A stretch of 64,000 nucleotides of DNA. Source: Flavobacteriaceae bacterium (GTDB lineage Bacteria; Bacteroidota; Bacteroidia; Flavobacteriales; Flavobacteriaceae). Each line of letters opens with the position of its first letter. Within the stretch, counting starts at the first letter, position 1. The notes beneath the pieces are model-generated. The model made no database searches and was not told the origin of the DNA. It worked only from the letters and a program-made list of their open reading frames with translations. This document shows, piece by piece, positions 43,322 to 52,188 of this stretch. The stretch lies in the NCBI GenBank assembly GCA_947453885.1, contig CANGIF010000005.1, positions 51,650 to 115,649 of the forward strand, read 5' to 3'. The translations under genes and the position numbers were made by a program.

Positions 43322-43329
43322 TATCTTTG
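43322..43329 (+). promoter_or_regulatory. -7 element TATCTTTG for the cytochrome oxidase operon
   Basis: Exact TAnnTTTG match. It lies inside the longest open frame of cyoE, which shows that the frame's apparent start at 43319 cannot be the real one. The TTG start codon is 28 bp further on. Confidence 0.55.
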
Positions 43330-43357
43330 TGCAATTAAAAAAAGCAAAAAATTAGCC

Positions 43358-44260
43358 TTGAATACTTCAACAAGTCCTATATCACTTTACTCTTTATATA
43401 TAGATTTTAAAGCCATAACCAAAGCAGGATTAGCCATTAGTGTTGTTTTTTCTTCAATTGCTGGCTATTTGTTAGGTTTTAGTGCTGCACATCCGTTTTC
43501 TTGGCTGGTTCTTTTATCACTTGTTGTCGGTGGTTATTGCATGGTTGGCGCATCTAATGCATTTAATCAGGTCATCGAAAAAGATTTAGACAAATTAATG
43601 GATCGTACTAAGAATCGTCCTGTTCCTTCTGGAAGAATGACGTCTAATACAGCTTTAATAATTGCTACTTTTTTAACGATAGTTGGGTTGTTACTTTTGT
43701 ATTCAATAAATGCAAAAACGGCTATGTTTGGAGCAGTTTCTATTTTTTTATACACAAGTGTTTATACGCCATTAAAAACAGCAACTTCTTTATCTGTGTT
43801 TGTAGGGGCATTTCCGGGAGCAATTCCTTTTATGTTGGGATGGGTTGCTGCTTCAGGCAATTTTGGAATAGAAGCAGGGACGTTATTTTTAATTCAATTT
43901 TTTTGGCAATTTCCTCATTTTTGGGCAATAGGTTGGTTTCTTTATGAAGATTATGAAAAGGCTGGTTTTTATATGCTTCCTACTGGCAAAAAAGATAAAG
44001 CTACAGCTTTGCAAACCATGCTTTACACTATGTGGTTAATACTAGCATCCCTTTTACCAGCTACAGGATTTACGGGTCAATTATTTATTTCGAAAATTAC
44101 CGCTTTTGTTGTACTTTTGCTTGGACTTTGGATGTTGTATTTTGCAATAAGAATGTACCAATTGAGAACTTCTCAAGCGGCCAAAAAATTAATGTTAGCA
44201 AGTGTAACCTATATTACAGCCTTACAATTAGTATATATAATAGATAAATTTTTACGATAA
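43358..44260 (+). CDS. cyoE: Protoheme IX farnesyltransferase (heme o synthase)
   Basis: 300-residue UbiA-family membrane enzyme that adds a farnesyl tail to protoheme, making heme o for cytochrome oxidase. About eight or nine helices. The first Asp-rich motif is NAFNQVIEKDLDKLMDRTKNRP (given as NAFNQVIEKDLD and DRTKNRP) and the second is WFLYEDYEKAGFYMLP. The start is a TTG giving NTSTSPISLYSLY. It is preferred because the frame upstream runs through the promoter element at 43322-43329. First gene of the operon; its stop overlaps the ATG of the next gene by one base. Confidence 0.92.
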   Translation: MNTSTSPISLYSLYIDFKAITKAGLAISVVFSSIAGYLLGFSAAHPFSWLVLLSLVVGGYCMVGASNAFNQVIEKDLDKLMDRTKNRPVPSGRMTSNTALIIATFLTIVGLLLLYSINAKTAMFGAVSIFLYTSVYTPLKTATSLSVFVGAFPGAIPFMLGWVAASGNFGIEAGTLFLIQFFWQFPHFWAIGWFLYEDYEKAGFYMLPTGKKDKATALQTMLYTMWLILASLLPATGFTGQLFISKITAFVVLLLGLWMLYFAIRMYQLRTSQAAKKLMLASVTYITALQLVYIIDKFLR

Positions 44261-44847
44261 TGATAGAAGGAATGACCGCTGAAGAGCACAAAGCAAGAAC
44301 CGACAGGTCTTATAAATTATTGCTATTGGTTTCTATGGTTAGCATGGTAATGGTTTTTGCTGGATTAACAAGTGCATTTGTAGTTAGCAAATCCAGACAA
44401 GATTGGTTAAAGGATTTTCATTTACCAACAGCCTTTTTTTGGAGTACATCAGTAATAATTTTAAGTAGTTTGACTTTTCATTTGGCAAAAAAAGCAATTA
44501 AAAAAGATGATAGAAGTAAAACCACTTCCTTTTTGTTGATTACATTAGGACTGGGAATATTGTTTGTTTTCTTGCAATTTTTAGGGTTTGGACAAATCAT
44601 CAAACAAGGTTATTATTTCACGGGAAGTCAAAGCACTATTACCACTACTTTTTTATATCTAGTAACAATTACGCATTTAGCACATCTATTTGGAGGTATA
44701 ATTTCTCTTTTTATTATTATTTATAAACATTTTAAACAAAAGTACAATTCGTCACAAATGCTTGGAATAGAGCTTGGTGCAATGTTCTGGCACTTTTTAG
44801 ATTTATTATGGATTTATTTATTTTTATTTTTATTTTTCTTTAAATAA
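44260..44847 (+). CDS. Heme-copper oxidase subunit III
   Basis: 195 residues, five predicted membrane helices (for example KLLLLVSMVSMVMVFAGL near the N-terminus). Subunit III signatures include SAFVVSKSRQDWLKDF, the ITHLAHLFGGI helix and the C-terminal FWHFLDLLWIYLFLFLFF, which is close to the classical WHFVDVVW motif. The ATG overlaps the cyoE stop (TAATG). A second, longer subunit III-like gene follows 41 bp downstream. Confidence 0.9.
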   Translation: MIEGMTAEEHKARTDRSYKLLLLVSMVSMVMVFAGLTSAFVVSKSRQDWLKDFHLPTAFFWSTSVIILSSLTFHLAKKAIKKDDRSKTTSFLLITLGLGILFVFLQFLGFGQIIKQGYYFTGSQSTITTTFLYLVTITHLAHLFGGIISLFIIIYKHFKQKYNSSQMLGIELGAMFWHFLDLLWIYLFLFLFFFK

Positions 44848-44856
44848 GAAAAAATG

Positions 44857-44864
44857 TAAATTTG
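44857..44864 (+). promoter_or_regulatory. Possible internal -7 element TAAATTTG
   Basis: Exact TAnnTTTG match in the short gap before the second subunit III gene. It may support a secondary promoter, but the operon context makes this uncertain. Confidence 0.35.
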
Positions 44865-44888
44865 AAAACTTTTTAATGAATATTTTAT

Positions 44889-45866
44889 ATGGCAAACACA
44901 GTTACAACTGGGACAAGTGAAGAAAAAACTTGGGGTGGCGGAAACGAACCAATGGGTGCAAGTTATGGTAAAATGATGATGTGGTTTTTCATCGTATCAG
45001 ATGCTTTAACATTTTCAGGTTTTTTAGCAGCCTACGGGTTTTCAAGATTTAAATTTATTGAAACTTGGCCTTTACCAGACGAAGTCTTTAATCACTTTCC
45101 TTTTTTACACGGACAAAACATACCAATGCTTTATGTAGCAATTATGACTTTTGTTTTGATTTTTTCTTCTGTTACAATGGTTTTAGCCGTAGATGCTGGT
45201 CATCATTTAAAGAAAGGTAAAGTTGCTACTTATATGTTTTTAACAATCATAGGTGGTTTTATTTTCTTAGGATCTCAAGCATGGGAATGGAAAAACTTTA
45301 TTCATGGACAATATGGAGCAATTGAAACAAAAGGGGGGAGCATTCTTCAGTTTGTAGATAAAAATGGTAATCGAATAGCGCTAGAGAAATTTGCTGCTAA
45401 CTTACCTGTAGAAAGAGAGCAACTTACAAGAGAAAAAGGCAAATGGTTCATGGAAGAAAGTGCTATTCCAAATTACACAGTAGCTGAAATTCAAGCTGGG
45501 TTTAAAGCTCACCCGGATTTATTAATTAGAACTGAAAAAACAACTTCAGAAAAACATAAAACAGTTCTTTCAAGAGTTGAATCTGAAAAAATGTTGGCTA
45601 ATGCTGAATATGTTGTTGAAGGTGCAAATTTGATACGAAACGAATACGGTCAAAAGTTATTTGCTGACTTCTTTTTCTTTATAACTGGTTTTCACGGATT
45701 TCACGTTTTTTCAGGTGTTTTAATAAACATTATTATCTTTTTCAACGTGTTGTTAGGAACTTATGAGAAAAGAAAAAGCTACGAAATGGTTGAAAAAGTG
45801 GGACTTTATTGGCATTTTGTAGATTTAGTTTGGGTTTTTGTTTTCACATTTTTCTACTTGGTTTAA
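44889..45866 (+). CDS. Cytochrome c oxidase subunit III, long form
   Basis: 325 residues. The membrane part is a subunit III (MMMWFFIVSDALTFSGFLAAY, then FFFITGFHGFHVFSGVLINI and LYWHFVDLVWVFVFTFFYL). It differs from the preceding gene by a soluble insertion of about 100 residues (about 150-250; FVDKNGNRIALEKFAANLP to YVVEGANLIRNEYG) between helices. Such insertions are found in the Bacteroidota family. It is part of the aa3/cbb-like oxidase accessory cluster; subunits I and II are not in the window. Confidence 0.92.
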   Translation: MANTVTTGTSEEKTWGGGNEPMGASYGKMMMWFFIVSDALTFSGFLAAYGFSRFKFIETWPLPDEVFNHFPFLHGQNIPMLYVAIMTFVLIFSSVTMVLAVDAGHHLKKGKVATYMFLTIIGGFIFLGSQAWEWKNFIHGQYGAIETKGGSILQFVDKNGNRIALEKFAANLPVEREQLTREKGKWFMEESAIPNYTVAEIQAGFKAHPDLLIRTEKTTSEKHKTVLSRVESEKMLANAEYVVEGANLIRNEYGQKLFADFFFFITGFHGFHVFSGVLINIIIFFNVLLGTYEKRKSYEMVEKVGLYWHFVDLVWVFVFTFFYLV

Positions 45867-45884
45867 TTCATTAAAAATACTATT

Positions 45885-46235
45885 ATGTCACACGAACATG
45901 TATCAAACACCAAAAGAATTTGGTTTGTATTTATCCTTTTATCTGTAATTACAACTGTTGAAGTAATTTTAGGTTTGATAAAACCTGAAGCACTACACAT
46001 GCACAATTTTCTACACATGAATTTTTTAAACTGGATTTTCATCGGTTTAACTTTATATAAAGCCTACTATATTGTATGGGCATTTATGCACATGGAAGGC
46101 GAAAAAGCAAGTCTTAAATGGTCTGTTGTAGCACCACTAATTTTTTTAATTCTTTACTTAGTTACTTTAATATTAATTGAAGCAAATTATGTTTTTGAAG
46201 TATTTAAAAATTCAACAATAAAATGGAATTTTTAA
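45885..46235 (+). CDS. Cytochrome c oxidase subunit IV family protein
   Basis: 116 residues, three membrane helices. NTKRIWFVFILLSVITTVEVILG (in parts) and AFMHMEGEKASLKW match the small caa3-type subunit IV family (COX4_pro-like). It follows the subunit III gene by 18 bp and is followed by a terminator. Confidence 0.9.
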   Translation: MSHEHVSNTKRIWFVFILLSVITTVEVILGLIKPEALHMHNFLHMNFLNWIFIGLTLYKAYYIVWAFMHMEGEKASLKWSVVAPLIFLILYLVTLILIEANYVFEVFKNSTIKWNF

Positions 46236-46251
46236 ATTTTATTAATAATTC

Positions 46252-46283
46252 AAAAAAAAGGTACGTTTTGCGTACCTTTTTTT
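46252..46283. terminator. Rho-independent terminator after subunit IV
   Basis: Stem of A-run plus GGTACG and CGTACC plus T-run with a 5-nt loop (46266-46270). Symmetric A and T runs allow function on both strands. It splits the oxidase subunit genes from the SCO genes. Confidence 0.88.
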
Positions 46284-46290
46284 ATTTTTG
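46283..46290 (+). promoter_or_regulatory. -7 element TATTTTTG for the SCO operon
   Basis: Exact TAnnTTTG match immediately after the terminator and 21 bp before the ATG at 46312. Confidence 0.5.
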
Positions 46291-46311
46291 CATTCTAATA
46301 CCTTTTTTCAA

Positions 46312-46950
46312 ATGAAAAAAAACATTGTCCTTTTTGTTCTTTTTATTCTACCAATTGTTGCTTATCTTTTTTTTGCATCAGGAATAAATTCTTTTGGAAA
46401 ATTACCAACTATTACTCAAAACATACCGGATATAAATTCTTGGAAATCCTTAATTGGAGAAAAAGTTACTTTAAACGATAAAATAACAATTTTGTCTTTT
46501 TCTGGTTTTGATATTTTACGTAATCAAGGTAATTACTTTAATTTAACCGAACAAATTTATGAGAGAAATAAAGACTTTAAAGACTTTCAATTTGTATTAG
46601 TAGCTCCAATTGGTTCAGAAAATCAGTCAAAAGAATTGTTAAAAAGAATAGCTGGTTTAACCAATATTTCTGGTTGGCATTTGCTTTTTGCGAAAAAAGA
46701 AGAAATTGCTTCTTATTATACAAAATTACATTTAAAAGGTTCTTTAACTAATCAATTTGGGACAAATATGGTATATATTGTAGATAAAAAAAGAAATTTG
46801 CGTGGAAGAAAGGATGTAAAAGAATATAAAGAAGGATACGACACTACATCACCTGCAGACTTACATAATGACATGACCGATGATGTTAAAATAATTTTAG
46901 CAGAATATCGATTTGCTTTAAAGCGAAATAATAACAAACGAAAAATATAA
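46312..46950 (+). CDS. SCO/thioredoxin-like protein lacking the metal-binding cysteines
   Basis: 212 residues from the ATG at 46312; the frame is open to a TTG at 46288 that overlaps the -7 element, so the shorter start is chosen. An N-terminal membrane helix (about 4-24) precedes a periplasmic thioredoxin-like domain. The region where SCO proteins carry CxxxC reads ILSFSGFDILRNQGN, so both copper-binding cysteines are missing. The C-terminal GTNMVYIVDKKRNLRGRKD resembles the last strand of the fold. Adjacent to a canonical SCO gene; likely a diverged partner in oxidase assembly, but without direct copper binding. Confidence 0.75.
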   Translation: MKKNIVLFVLFILPIVAYLFFASGINSFGKLPTITQNIPDINSWKSLIGEKVTLNDKITILSFSGFDILRNQGNYFNLTEQIYERNKDFKDFQFVLVAPIGSENQSKELLKRIAGLTNISGWHLLFAKKEEIASYYTKLHLKGSLTNQFGTNMVYIVDKKRNLRGRKDVKEYKEGYDTTSPADLHNDMTDDVKIILAEYRFALKRNNNKRKI

Positions 46951-46954
46951 GAAA

Positions 46955-47584
46955 ATGATTAAAAACAAATCCTACATTGGAATTTCTTTTATTGTTTTAC
47001 TTTTTGGAATTTGGACAATAAAAGAGTTACGAGAAAGAGCTTCTAAATCAGACCTTTTTACAGTAGGGTCCGTGCCTAATTTTGAATTAACAGACCAAAA
47101 TAATATTAAAATAAGTAACAAAACGTATTTAGGAAAAGTATATGTAGTTGAATTTTTCTTTTCCACTTGTCCATCCATTTGTCCAATTATGAATAAAAAC
47201 ATGATTGAAATTCAAAATAAATTTATTGAGAATCCAAATTTTGGAATAGCTTCAATTTCAATAGATCCAGTTCACGATACATCTGAAAAGCTAAAAGAAC
47301 ACGCTAAATTATTGGGGGTAACATCACAAAATTGGCACTTTTTGACAGGAAATCAAGAATATATTTTTTCATTGGCTAACAAAGGTTTTAATCTTTATGT
47401 AGGAACAAACAATAAAATACAAGCAGGTTTTGAACATTCTGGATTGTTTGCATTAGTTGATAAAAATGGTAAAATTCGCTGTAGAAAAGACAGTAGCGGA
47501 AATCCAACGATTTACTACGATGGTTTGGACAAAATAGGTATCAAAACAATTAAAGAAGATATAAAAATTTTATTAGAAGAATAG
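46955..47584 (+). CDS. SCO family copper chaperone
   Basis: 209 residues. N-terminal membrane anchor (about 5-22), then a thioredoxin-like domain with the copper-binding CPSIC (CxxxC) in EFFFSTCPSICPIMNKNM and the third ligand histidine in GFEHSGLFALVDKNG. Delivers copper to the CuA site of cytochrome oxidase subunit II. Four bases separate it from the preceding SCO-like gene and two from DUF420, so it sits in a tight operon. Confidence 0.93.
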   Translation: MIKNKSYIGISFIVLLFGIWTIKELRERASKSDLFTVGSVPNFELTDQNNIKISNKTYLGKVYVVEFFFSTCPSICPIMNKNMIEIQNKFIENPNFGIASISIDPVHDTSEKLKEHAKLLGVTSQNWHFLTGNQEYIFSLANKGFNLYVGTNNKIQAGFEHSGLFALVDKNGKIRCRKDSSGNPTIYYDGLDKIGIKTIKEDIKILLEE

Positions 47585-47586
47585 TT

Positions 47587-48129
47587 ATGAAAGAAAATCA
47601 AATTGAACAAAAATATTCAAAATATATTGTATTATTATCTGTAGCAATTCCTTTAGCGGTAATTGTATTGTTTTCAATTCGATTAAAAGACTTTGGGATT
47701 GAAACTACACCTTTGCCATTTTTACCTCCAATTTATGCAACCATAAATGGAATTACAGCTCTTGTGCTTTTATTTGCTGTAAATGCAATTAAAAATGGAA
47801 ATCGAATTTTACATGAACGGTTAATGAAAACAGCGATAGTTTTATCAATTTTATTTTTATTAATGTATATTGCTTATCACATGACTACTGAAGAAACAAA
47901 ATTTGGTGGAGAAGGACCAATAAGAATAATTTATTTTATTATTTTAATTTCGCATATAGCATTATCAATTGTAACGGTTCCTTTAGTTCTAATATCTTAT
48001 GTAAAAGCAATAGCACAAAAATTTGACAAACATAAAACAATTTCAAAGTTTACTTTTCCAATTTGGCTCTATGTTGCTGTAACTGGTGTTATAGTCTATT
48101 TAATGATTGCTCCTTATTATGCAAAATAA
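47587..48129 (+). CDS. DUF420 family membrane protein (CtaM-like)
   Basis: 180 residues, five membrane helices. DUF420 (PF04238) signature ALVLLFAVNAIKNGNRILHERLM and the conserved histidines in HERLM, AYHMTTEE and ISHIALSI. In Firmicutes this family (CtaM) is needed for haem A-containing oxidase activity. The operon context with SCO genes supports a role in oxidase assembly. Confidence 0.88.
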   Translation: MKENQIEQKYSKYIVLLSVAIPLAVIVLFSIRLKDFGIETTPLPFLPPIYATINGITALVLLFAVNAIKNGNRILHERLMKTAIVLSILFLLMYIAYHMTTEETKFGGEGPIRIIYFIILISHIALSIVTVPLVLISYVKAIAQKFDKHKTISKFTFPIWLYVAVTGVIVYLMIAPYYAK

Positions 48130-48373
48130 ACATCAAATTAAAACCATTAAATTATTTTCTTTTATTGTATTATTTTTTCTACAGCAAGTTTTATTTGCGC
48201 AATGCGCAATGTGTAGAGCTGCATTATCAGGTAGTGTAAACAATGATAAAGCACAAGCGGTTAATGATGGTATAGTTTATTTAATGGCAATACCTTATAT
48301 TCTAGTTGCTGTTTTAGCATACATAATATATAAAATGAAATTTAAAAACAGTAAGTCTAGGTCTGCTGTTTGA
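48119..48373 (+). CDS. Small exported membrane protein with a CxxC motif
   Basis: 84 residues from the ATG at 48119. A signal peptide (KLFSFIVLFFLQQVLFAQ) is followed immediately by CAMCRAALSGSV, then one membrane helix (about 50-72; GIVYLMAIPYILVAVLAYIIYK). The CxxC sits right after the predicted cleavage site and is well placed to bind copper or haem, or to form a disulphide. It overlaps DUF420 by 11 bp, so it is translationally coupled to the oxidase assembly genes. I recognise no named family; role in oxidase assembly is inferred from context. Confidence 0.72.
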   Translation: MQNKHQIKTIKLFSFIVLFFLQQVLFAQCAMCRAALSGSVNNDKAQAVNDGIVYLMAIPYILVAVLAYIIYKMKFKNSKSRSAV

Positions 48374-48423
48374 TATTAATTCAAAACTTAGTTTTCACCT
48401 CAATTTTAAAAATTACTAATTAA

Positions 48424-50172
48424 ATGTATAGAAGTCATACTTGTGGCGAATTGAATGCTACTAACATCAATCAAGAAGTTACCCTTGCTGGTTGGGTACA
48501 AAAATCAAGAGACAAAGGATTCATGAATTGGGTTGATTTGCGCGACCGATATGGAATTACACAATTATTGTTTGATGAAAGTCGATCAGAAAAATCTGTT
48601 TTCAATTTAGCCAAAACATTAGGAAGAGAATATGTAGTTCAAGTAAAAGGCACTGTCATTGAGCGTGAAGCTAAAAACAAAAACATCCCAACTGGTGAAA
48701 TTGAAATCTTGGTTAAAGAAATGACCATTCTAAATGCGGCATTAACTCCACCATTTACAATAGAAGATGAAACAGACGGTGGTGAAGACATCAGAATGAA
48801 ATACCGTTACTTGGATATTCGTAGAAATCCAGTGAAAAATTCATTACTTTTTCGTCACAAAGTAGCCATGGAAGTTCGTAAATATTTATCCGACTTGGAT
48901 TTTTGTGAAGTAGAAACTCCTTATTTAATCAAATCAACTCCAGAAGGCGCAAGAGATTTTGTAGTTCCAAGTAGAATGAATCTAGGTCAATTTTATGCAT
49001 TGCCTCAATCACCTCAAACCTTCAAACAACTGTTGATGGTGGGCGGAATGGATAAATATTTTCAAATTGTAAAATGTTTCCGTGATGAAGATTTACGTGC
49101 AGATAGACAACCTGAGTTTACACAAATCGATTGCGAAATGGCCTTTGTAGAGCAAGAAGATATTTTAAATGTATTTGAAGGATTAACCCGTCATTTACTA
49201 AAAGAAATAAAAGGCATTGAAGTAGAAAAATTCCCAAGAATTACCTACGATTATGCTATGAAAACATACGGAAATGACAAACCAGATATTCGTTTTGATA
49301 TGAAATTTGGTGAGTTAAACGAAGTAGCGCAACACAAAAATTTCCCAGTTTTCAATGCGGCTGAATTAGTAGTTGGAATTGCATCTCCAAATTGTGCAAC
49401 ATATACTCGTAAAGAAATCGATGCCTTGATTGATTGGGTAAAACGACCACAAGTAGGTGCATCAGGAATGGTCTATGTAAAATGTGAAGCTGATGGAACC
49501 TACAAATCATCTGTAGATAAATTCTACGATCAAGAAGATTTGAAAAAATGGGCAGCAATTACTGGCGCAAAAGCCGGTGATATGATTTTTGTGCTTTCTG
49601 GTCCAGCTGATAAAACTCGTGTTCAACTTTCAGCTTTACGAATGGAACTGGCAACAAGATTAGGATTGCGTAATCCAGCAGAATTTGCTCCACTTTGGGT
49701 GGTTGATTTTCCATTATTAGAATTAGACGAAGAAAGCGGCAGATGGCACGCCATGCACCATCCGTTCACATCTCCAAAACCAGAAGACATGGAATTATTG
49801 TCAACAAATCCAGGAAAAGTGCGTGCTAATGCCTATGATATGGTTTTGAATGGAAACGAAATTGGCGGTGGTTCCATAAGAATTCACGATAAAGCTACAC
49901 AACAATTAATGTTCAAATATTTAGGTTTTACCGAAGAAGAAGCCCGTAATCAGTTTGGTTTCTTGATGGATGCTTTCCAATTTGGTGCACCACCACACGG
50001 AGGTTTAGCCTTTGGATTAGATAGATTAGTTGCAATTCTTGGTGGACAAGAAACGATTCGTGACTTTATTGCATTTCCAAAAAACAATTCAGGTCGAGAC
50101 GTTATGATTGATGCACCATCAGTTATTGACGATGCTCAATTGAACGAATTACACATTAAAATACACAATTAG
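48424..50172 (+). CDS. aspS: Aspartyl-tRNA synthetase
   Basis: 582-residue class II synthetase. OB-fold anticodon-binding domain at the N-terminus (about 1-105; [24 protein letters not shown]). Motif 2 is [18 protein letters not shown], which also holds the catalytic arginine and glutamate. A GAD-type insertion (about 285-400) is present, and motif 3 is [16 protein letters not shown]. Typical bacterial length, so it is the AspRS form with the insertion domain. Monocistronic in this window. Confidence 0.97.
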   Translation: MYRSHTCGELNATNINQEVTLAGWVQKSRDKGFMNWVDLRDRYGITQLLFDESRSEKSVFNLAKTLGREYVVQVKGTVIEREAKNKNIPTGEIEILVKEMTILNAALTPPFTIEDETDGGEDIRMKYRYLDIRRNPVKNSLLFRHKVAMEVRKYLSDLDFCEVETPYLIKSTPEGARDFVVPSRMNLGQFYALPQSPQTFKQLLMVGGMDKYFQIVKCFRDEDLRADRQPEFTQIDCEMAFVEQEDILNVFEGLTRHLLKEIKGIEVEKFPRITYDYAMKTYGNDKPDIRFDMKFGELNEVAQHKNFPVFNAAELVVGIASPNCATYTRKEIDALIDWVKRPQVGASGMVYVKCEADGTYKSSVDKFYDQEDLKKWAAITGAKAGDMIFVLSGPADKTRVQLSALRMELATRLGLRNPAEFAPLWVVDFPLLELDEESGRWHAMHHPFTSPKPEDMELLSTNPGKVRANAYDMVLNGNEIGGGSIRIHDKATQQLMFKYLGFTEEEARNQFGFLMDAFQFGAPPHGGLAFGLDRLVAILGGQETIRDFIAFPKNNSGRDVMIDAPSVIDDAQLNELHIKIHN

Positions 50173-50258
50173 ATTGTGTTTTGATGTAAAAAACTTAAAA
50201 ATCAATATTTTATTACAATTAATTTAGACTTAATGTGTATTTGTATTATTTTATACGT

Positions 50259-50266
50259 TACATTTG
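50259..50266 (+). promoter_or_regulatory. -7 element TACATTTG for the cold-shock gene
   Basis: Exact TAnnTTTG match 28 bp before the ATG, with a TTG at 50241-50243 (15 nt spacer, slightly short). Confidence 0.55.
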
Positions 50267-50294
50267 CACATTATAAATTATTATTACAATTACA

Positions 50295-50495
50295 ATGAGT
50301 ACAGGTACAGTAAAATTTTTCAATGAATCAAAAGGTTACGGATTCATTACAGACGAAGAAACAGGAAAAGACATTTTCGTGCATGCGTCTGGAATTAAAT
50401 CAGAAGAATTACGCGAAGGCGATAGAGTTTCTTTTGAAGAAGAAGAAGGAAGAAAAGGTAAGGTTGCTGCGCAAGTAGTAGTTATCGAAGACTAA
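50295..50495 (+). CDS. Cold-shock domain protein (CspA family)
   Basis: 66 residues, a single five-stranded OB fold. RNP1 (KGYGFIT) and RNP2 (DIFVHASGI) are intact, so it binds single-stranded nucleic acid and probably acts as an RNA chaperone. The start MSTGTVKFF is standard. Own promoter and strong terminator. Confidence 0.95.
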   Translation: MSTGTVKFFNESKGYGFITDEETGKDIFVHASGIKSEELREGDRVSFEEEEGRKGKVAAQVVVIED

Positions 50496-50524
50496 TATAT
50501 ATATATTATTTACCTCGAATGTCT

Positions 50525-50558
50525 AAACGTCTTGAAATTTCAAGACGTTTTTTTTTAC
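50525..50558 (+). terminator. Rho-independent terminator after the cold-shock gene
   Basis: Perfect 26-bp palindrome with core AACGTCTTGAAATTTCAAG, then a T-run of ten bases. Very strong hairpin. Confidence 0.93.
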
Positions 50559-50633
50559 TAAATAACTTTATTTATAATGAATAAAAATTAGCGATATTGA
50601 TAACTATTGAGTGTGTGAAAAAATCAATTTTAA

Positions 50634-50663
50634 TTGCTATTTAATTATTGAAAGTTATCTTTG
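50634..50663 (+). promoter_or_regulatory. Promoter of the nuo operon
   Basis: TTG (50634-50636), 19-nt spacer, TATCTTTG (50656-50663). This is a full match to the Bacteroidota consensus TTG-N17-23-TAnnTTTG, ending 30 bp before the nuoA ATG. The best promoter in the window. Confidence 0.78.
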
Positions 50664-50693
50664 TAACTAATTTTTGATTAAAGTTAAATTTTT

Positions 50694-51059
50694 ATGGATT
50701 CAAATCAATTAAGCTATCTGCCTATTTTGATGCAACTAATTCTAGCCGTGGGATTTGTAGGCGGAACAATTTTTGTTTCAGGCAAACTCGGACCAAAAAG
50801 AAATTCAACAAGTAAGGATAAAAACTTTGAATGTGGTATAGAATCGGTTGGTAATGCTAGGATTCCGTTTTCAGTTAAATATTTTTTAGTTGCAATACTA
50901 TTTGTATTGTTTGATGTTGAAGTTATTTTTCTGTATCCTTGGGCTATTAACTTTAAAGAGCTGGGAATGGATGGAATGGTAAAAATGGTTATTTTTATGT
51001 TACTTCTTTTAATAGGTTTTTTCTATATTATCAAAAAGAAAGCACTTGAATGGGAGTAA
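50694..51059 (+). CDS. nuoA: NADH-quinone oxidoreductase subunit A
   Basis: 121 residues, three membrane helices. Family motif KNFECGIESVGNARIPFSVKYFL (in parts: FECGIESVGNARIPFS) and LFDVEVIFLYPWA. Membrane-arm subunit next to the quinone site. First gene of a 14-gene complex I operon with a clear upstream promoter. Confidence 0.96.
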   Translation: MDSNQLSYLPILMQLILAVGFVGGTIFVSGKLGPKRNSTSKDKNFECGIESVGNARIPFSVKYFLVAILFVLFDVEVIFLYPWAINFKELGMDGMVKMVIFMLLLLIGFFYIIKKKALEWE

Positions 51060-51084
51060 TTTAGACAAACAATTATAAATAATT

Positions 51085-51633
51085 ATGACTGATTCTAAAA
51101 CAAACATGGTAGCTCCACCAGAAGGAGTTGTAGGGGAAGGCTATTTTGCAACAAAATTGAATGATGTTGTAGGATTAGCAAGAGCAAACTCACTTTGGCC
51201 TTTGCCTTTTGCAACTTCATGTTGTGGTATTGAATTTATGGCAACTATGGCTTCGCATTATGATTTAGCTCGTTTCGGTTCTGAGCGTGTTAGTTTTTCT
51301 CCAAGACAAGCGGATATGTTAATGGTTATGGGAACAATTTCAAAAAAAATGGCTCCTATTTTACGTCAAGTTTACGAACAAATGGCAGAACCTAGATGGG
51401 TTATAGCTGTTGGAGCATGCGCAACTTCAGGTGGAATTTTCGACACCTATTCTGTATTACAAGGAATTGATAAAGTTATTCCGGTTGATGTATATGTTCC
51501 AGGTTGTCCTCCTAGACCGGAGCAGATTGTAGATGGCGTAATGAAATTACAAGAATTGGTAAGAACAGAATCCGTAAGAAGAAGAAGTTCTCCAGAATAT
51601 ATAGAATTATTAGCTTCTTATAACATTAAATAA
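51085..51633 (+). CDS. nuoB: NADH-quinone oxidoreductase subunit B
   Basis: 182 residues. Carries cluster N2 at the quinone-binding end of the peripheral arm. The ligands are visible: paired cysteines in FATSCCGIEFMA, cysteine in VGACATSGG and cysteine in VPGCPPRPEQI. Length typical. Starts 25 bp after nuoA. Confidence 0.97.
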   Translation: MTDSKTNMVAPPEGVVGEGYFATKLNDVVGLARANSLWPLPFATSCCGIEFMATMASHYDLARFGSERVSFSPRQADMLMVMGTISKKMAPILRQVYEQMAEPRWVIAVGACATSGGIFDTYSVLQGIDKVIPVDVYVPGCPPRPEQIVDGVMKLQELVRTESVRRRSSPEYIELLASYNIK

Positions 51634-51636
51634 AAG

Positions 51637-52158
51637 ATGGCATTAGAAAATATAGAGATTCAAAATAAGTTAATAGAAAATTTTAATGATGATGTTTATA
51701 ATTTTAAGCAAGAGCATGATATTTTCACTTTTGAAATAAATAGTAAATGCAATACAGCTGTTGTTCTTTTTTTGAAAAACGATCTTTCTTTACAATTTCA
51801 TTTTCTAACTGATTTATGCGGAATTCATTATCCAGATAATAATATTGATTCTCAATTTGCTGTTGTCTACCATCTACATAATTGGATTGAAAACAAACGA
51901 ATTAGAATAAAAATGTTTTTGAATGGTGAAAAACCTGAAATAAAAACATTATCAAAAGTTTTTTTATGCTCGAATTGGATGGAAAGAGAAACTTTTGATT
52001 TTTATGGAATTAACTTTATTGGACATCCTCAGTTAAAGAGAATTTTAAATATGGACGAAATGGTATCTTTTCCTTTAAGGAAAGAGTTTCCTATGGAAGA
52101 CAGTGGCAGAACCGATAAAGACGACAGATTTTTTGGAAGAACACCTTCAAATTGCTAA
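51637..52158 (+). CDS. nuoC: NADH-quinone oxidoreductase subunit C
   Basis: 173 residues, separate from nuoD (not the fused nuoCD form). The 30-kDa subunit motif WMERETFDFYGINFIGHPQLKRIL (in parts: ERETFDFYGI and GHPQLKRI) is followed by FPLRKEFPMEDSGRTDKDDR. It helps bind subunit D at the quinone site. It starts 3 bp after nuoB. Confidence 0.95.
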   Translation: MALENIEIQNKLIENFNDDVYNFKQEHDIFTFEINSKCNTAVVLFLKNDLSLQFHFLTDLCGIHYPDNNIDSQFAVVYHLHNWIENKRIRIKMFLNGEKPEIKTLSKVFLCSNWMERETFDFYGINFIGHPQLKRILNMDEMVSFPLRKEFPMEDSGRTDKDDRFFGRTPSNC

Positions 52159-52188
52159 TAAATATTCATAATTTTTCACATTTATAAA

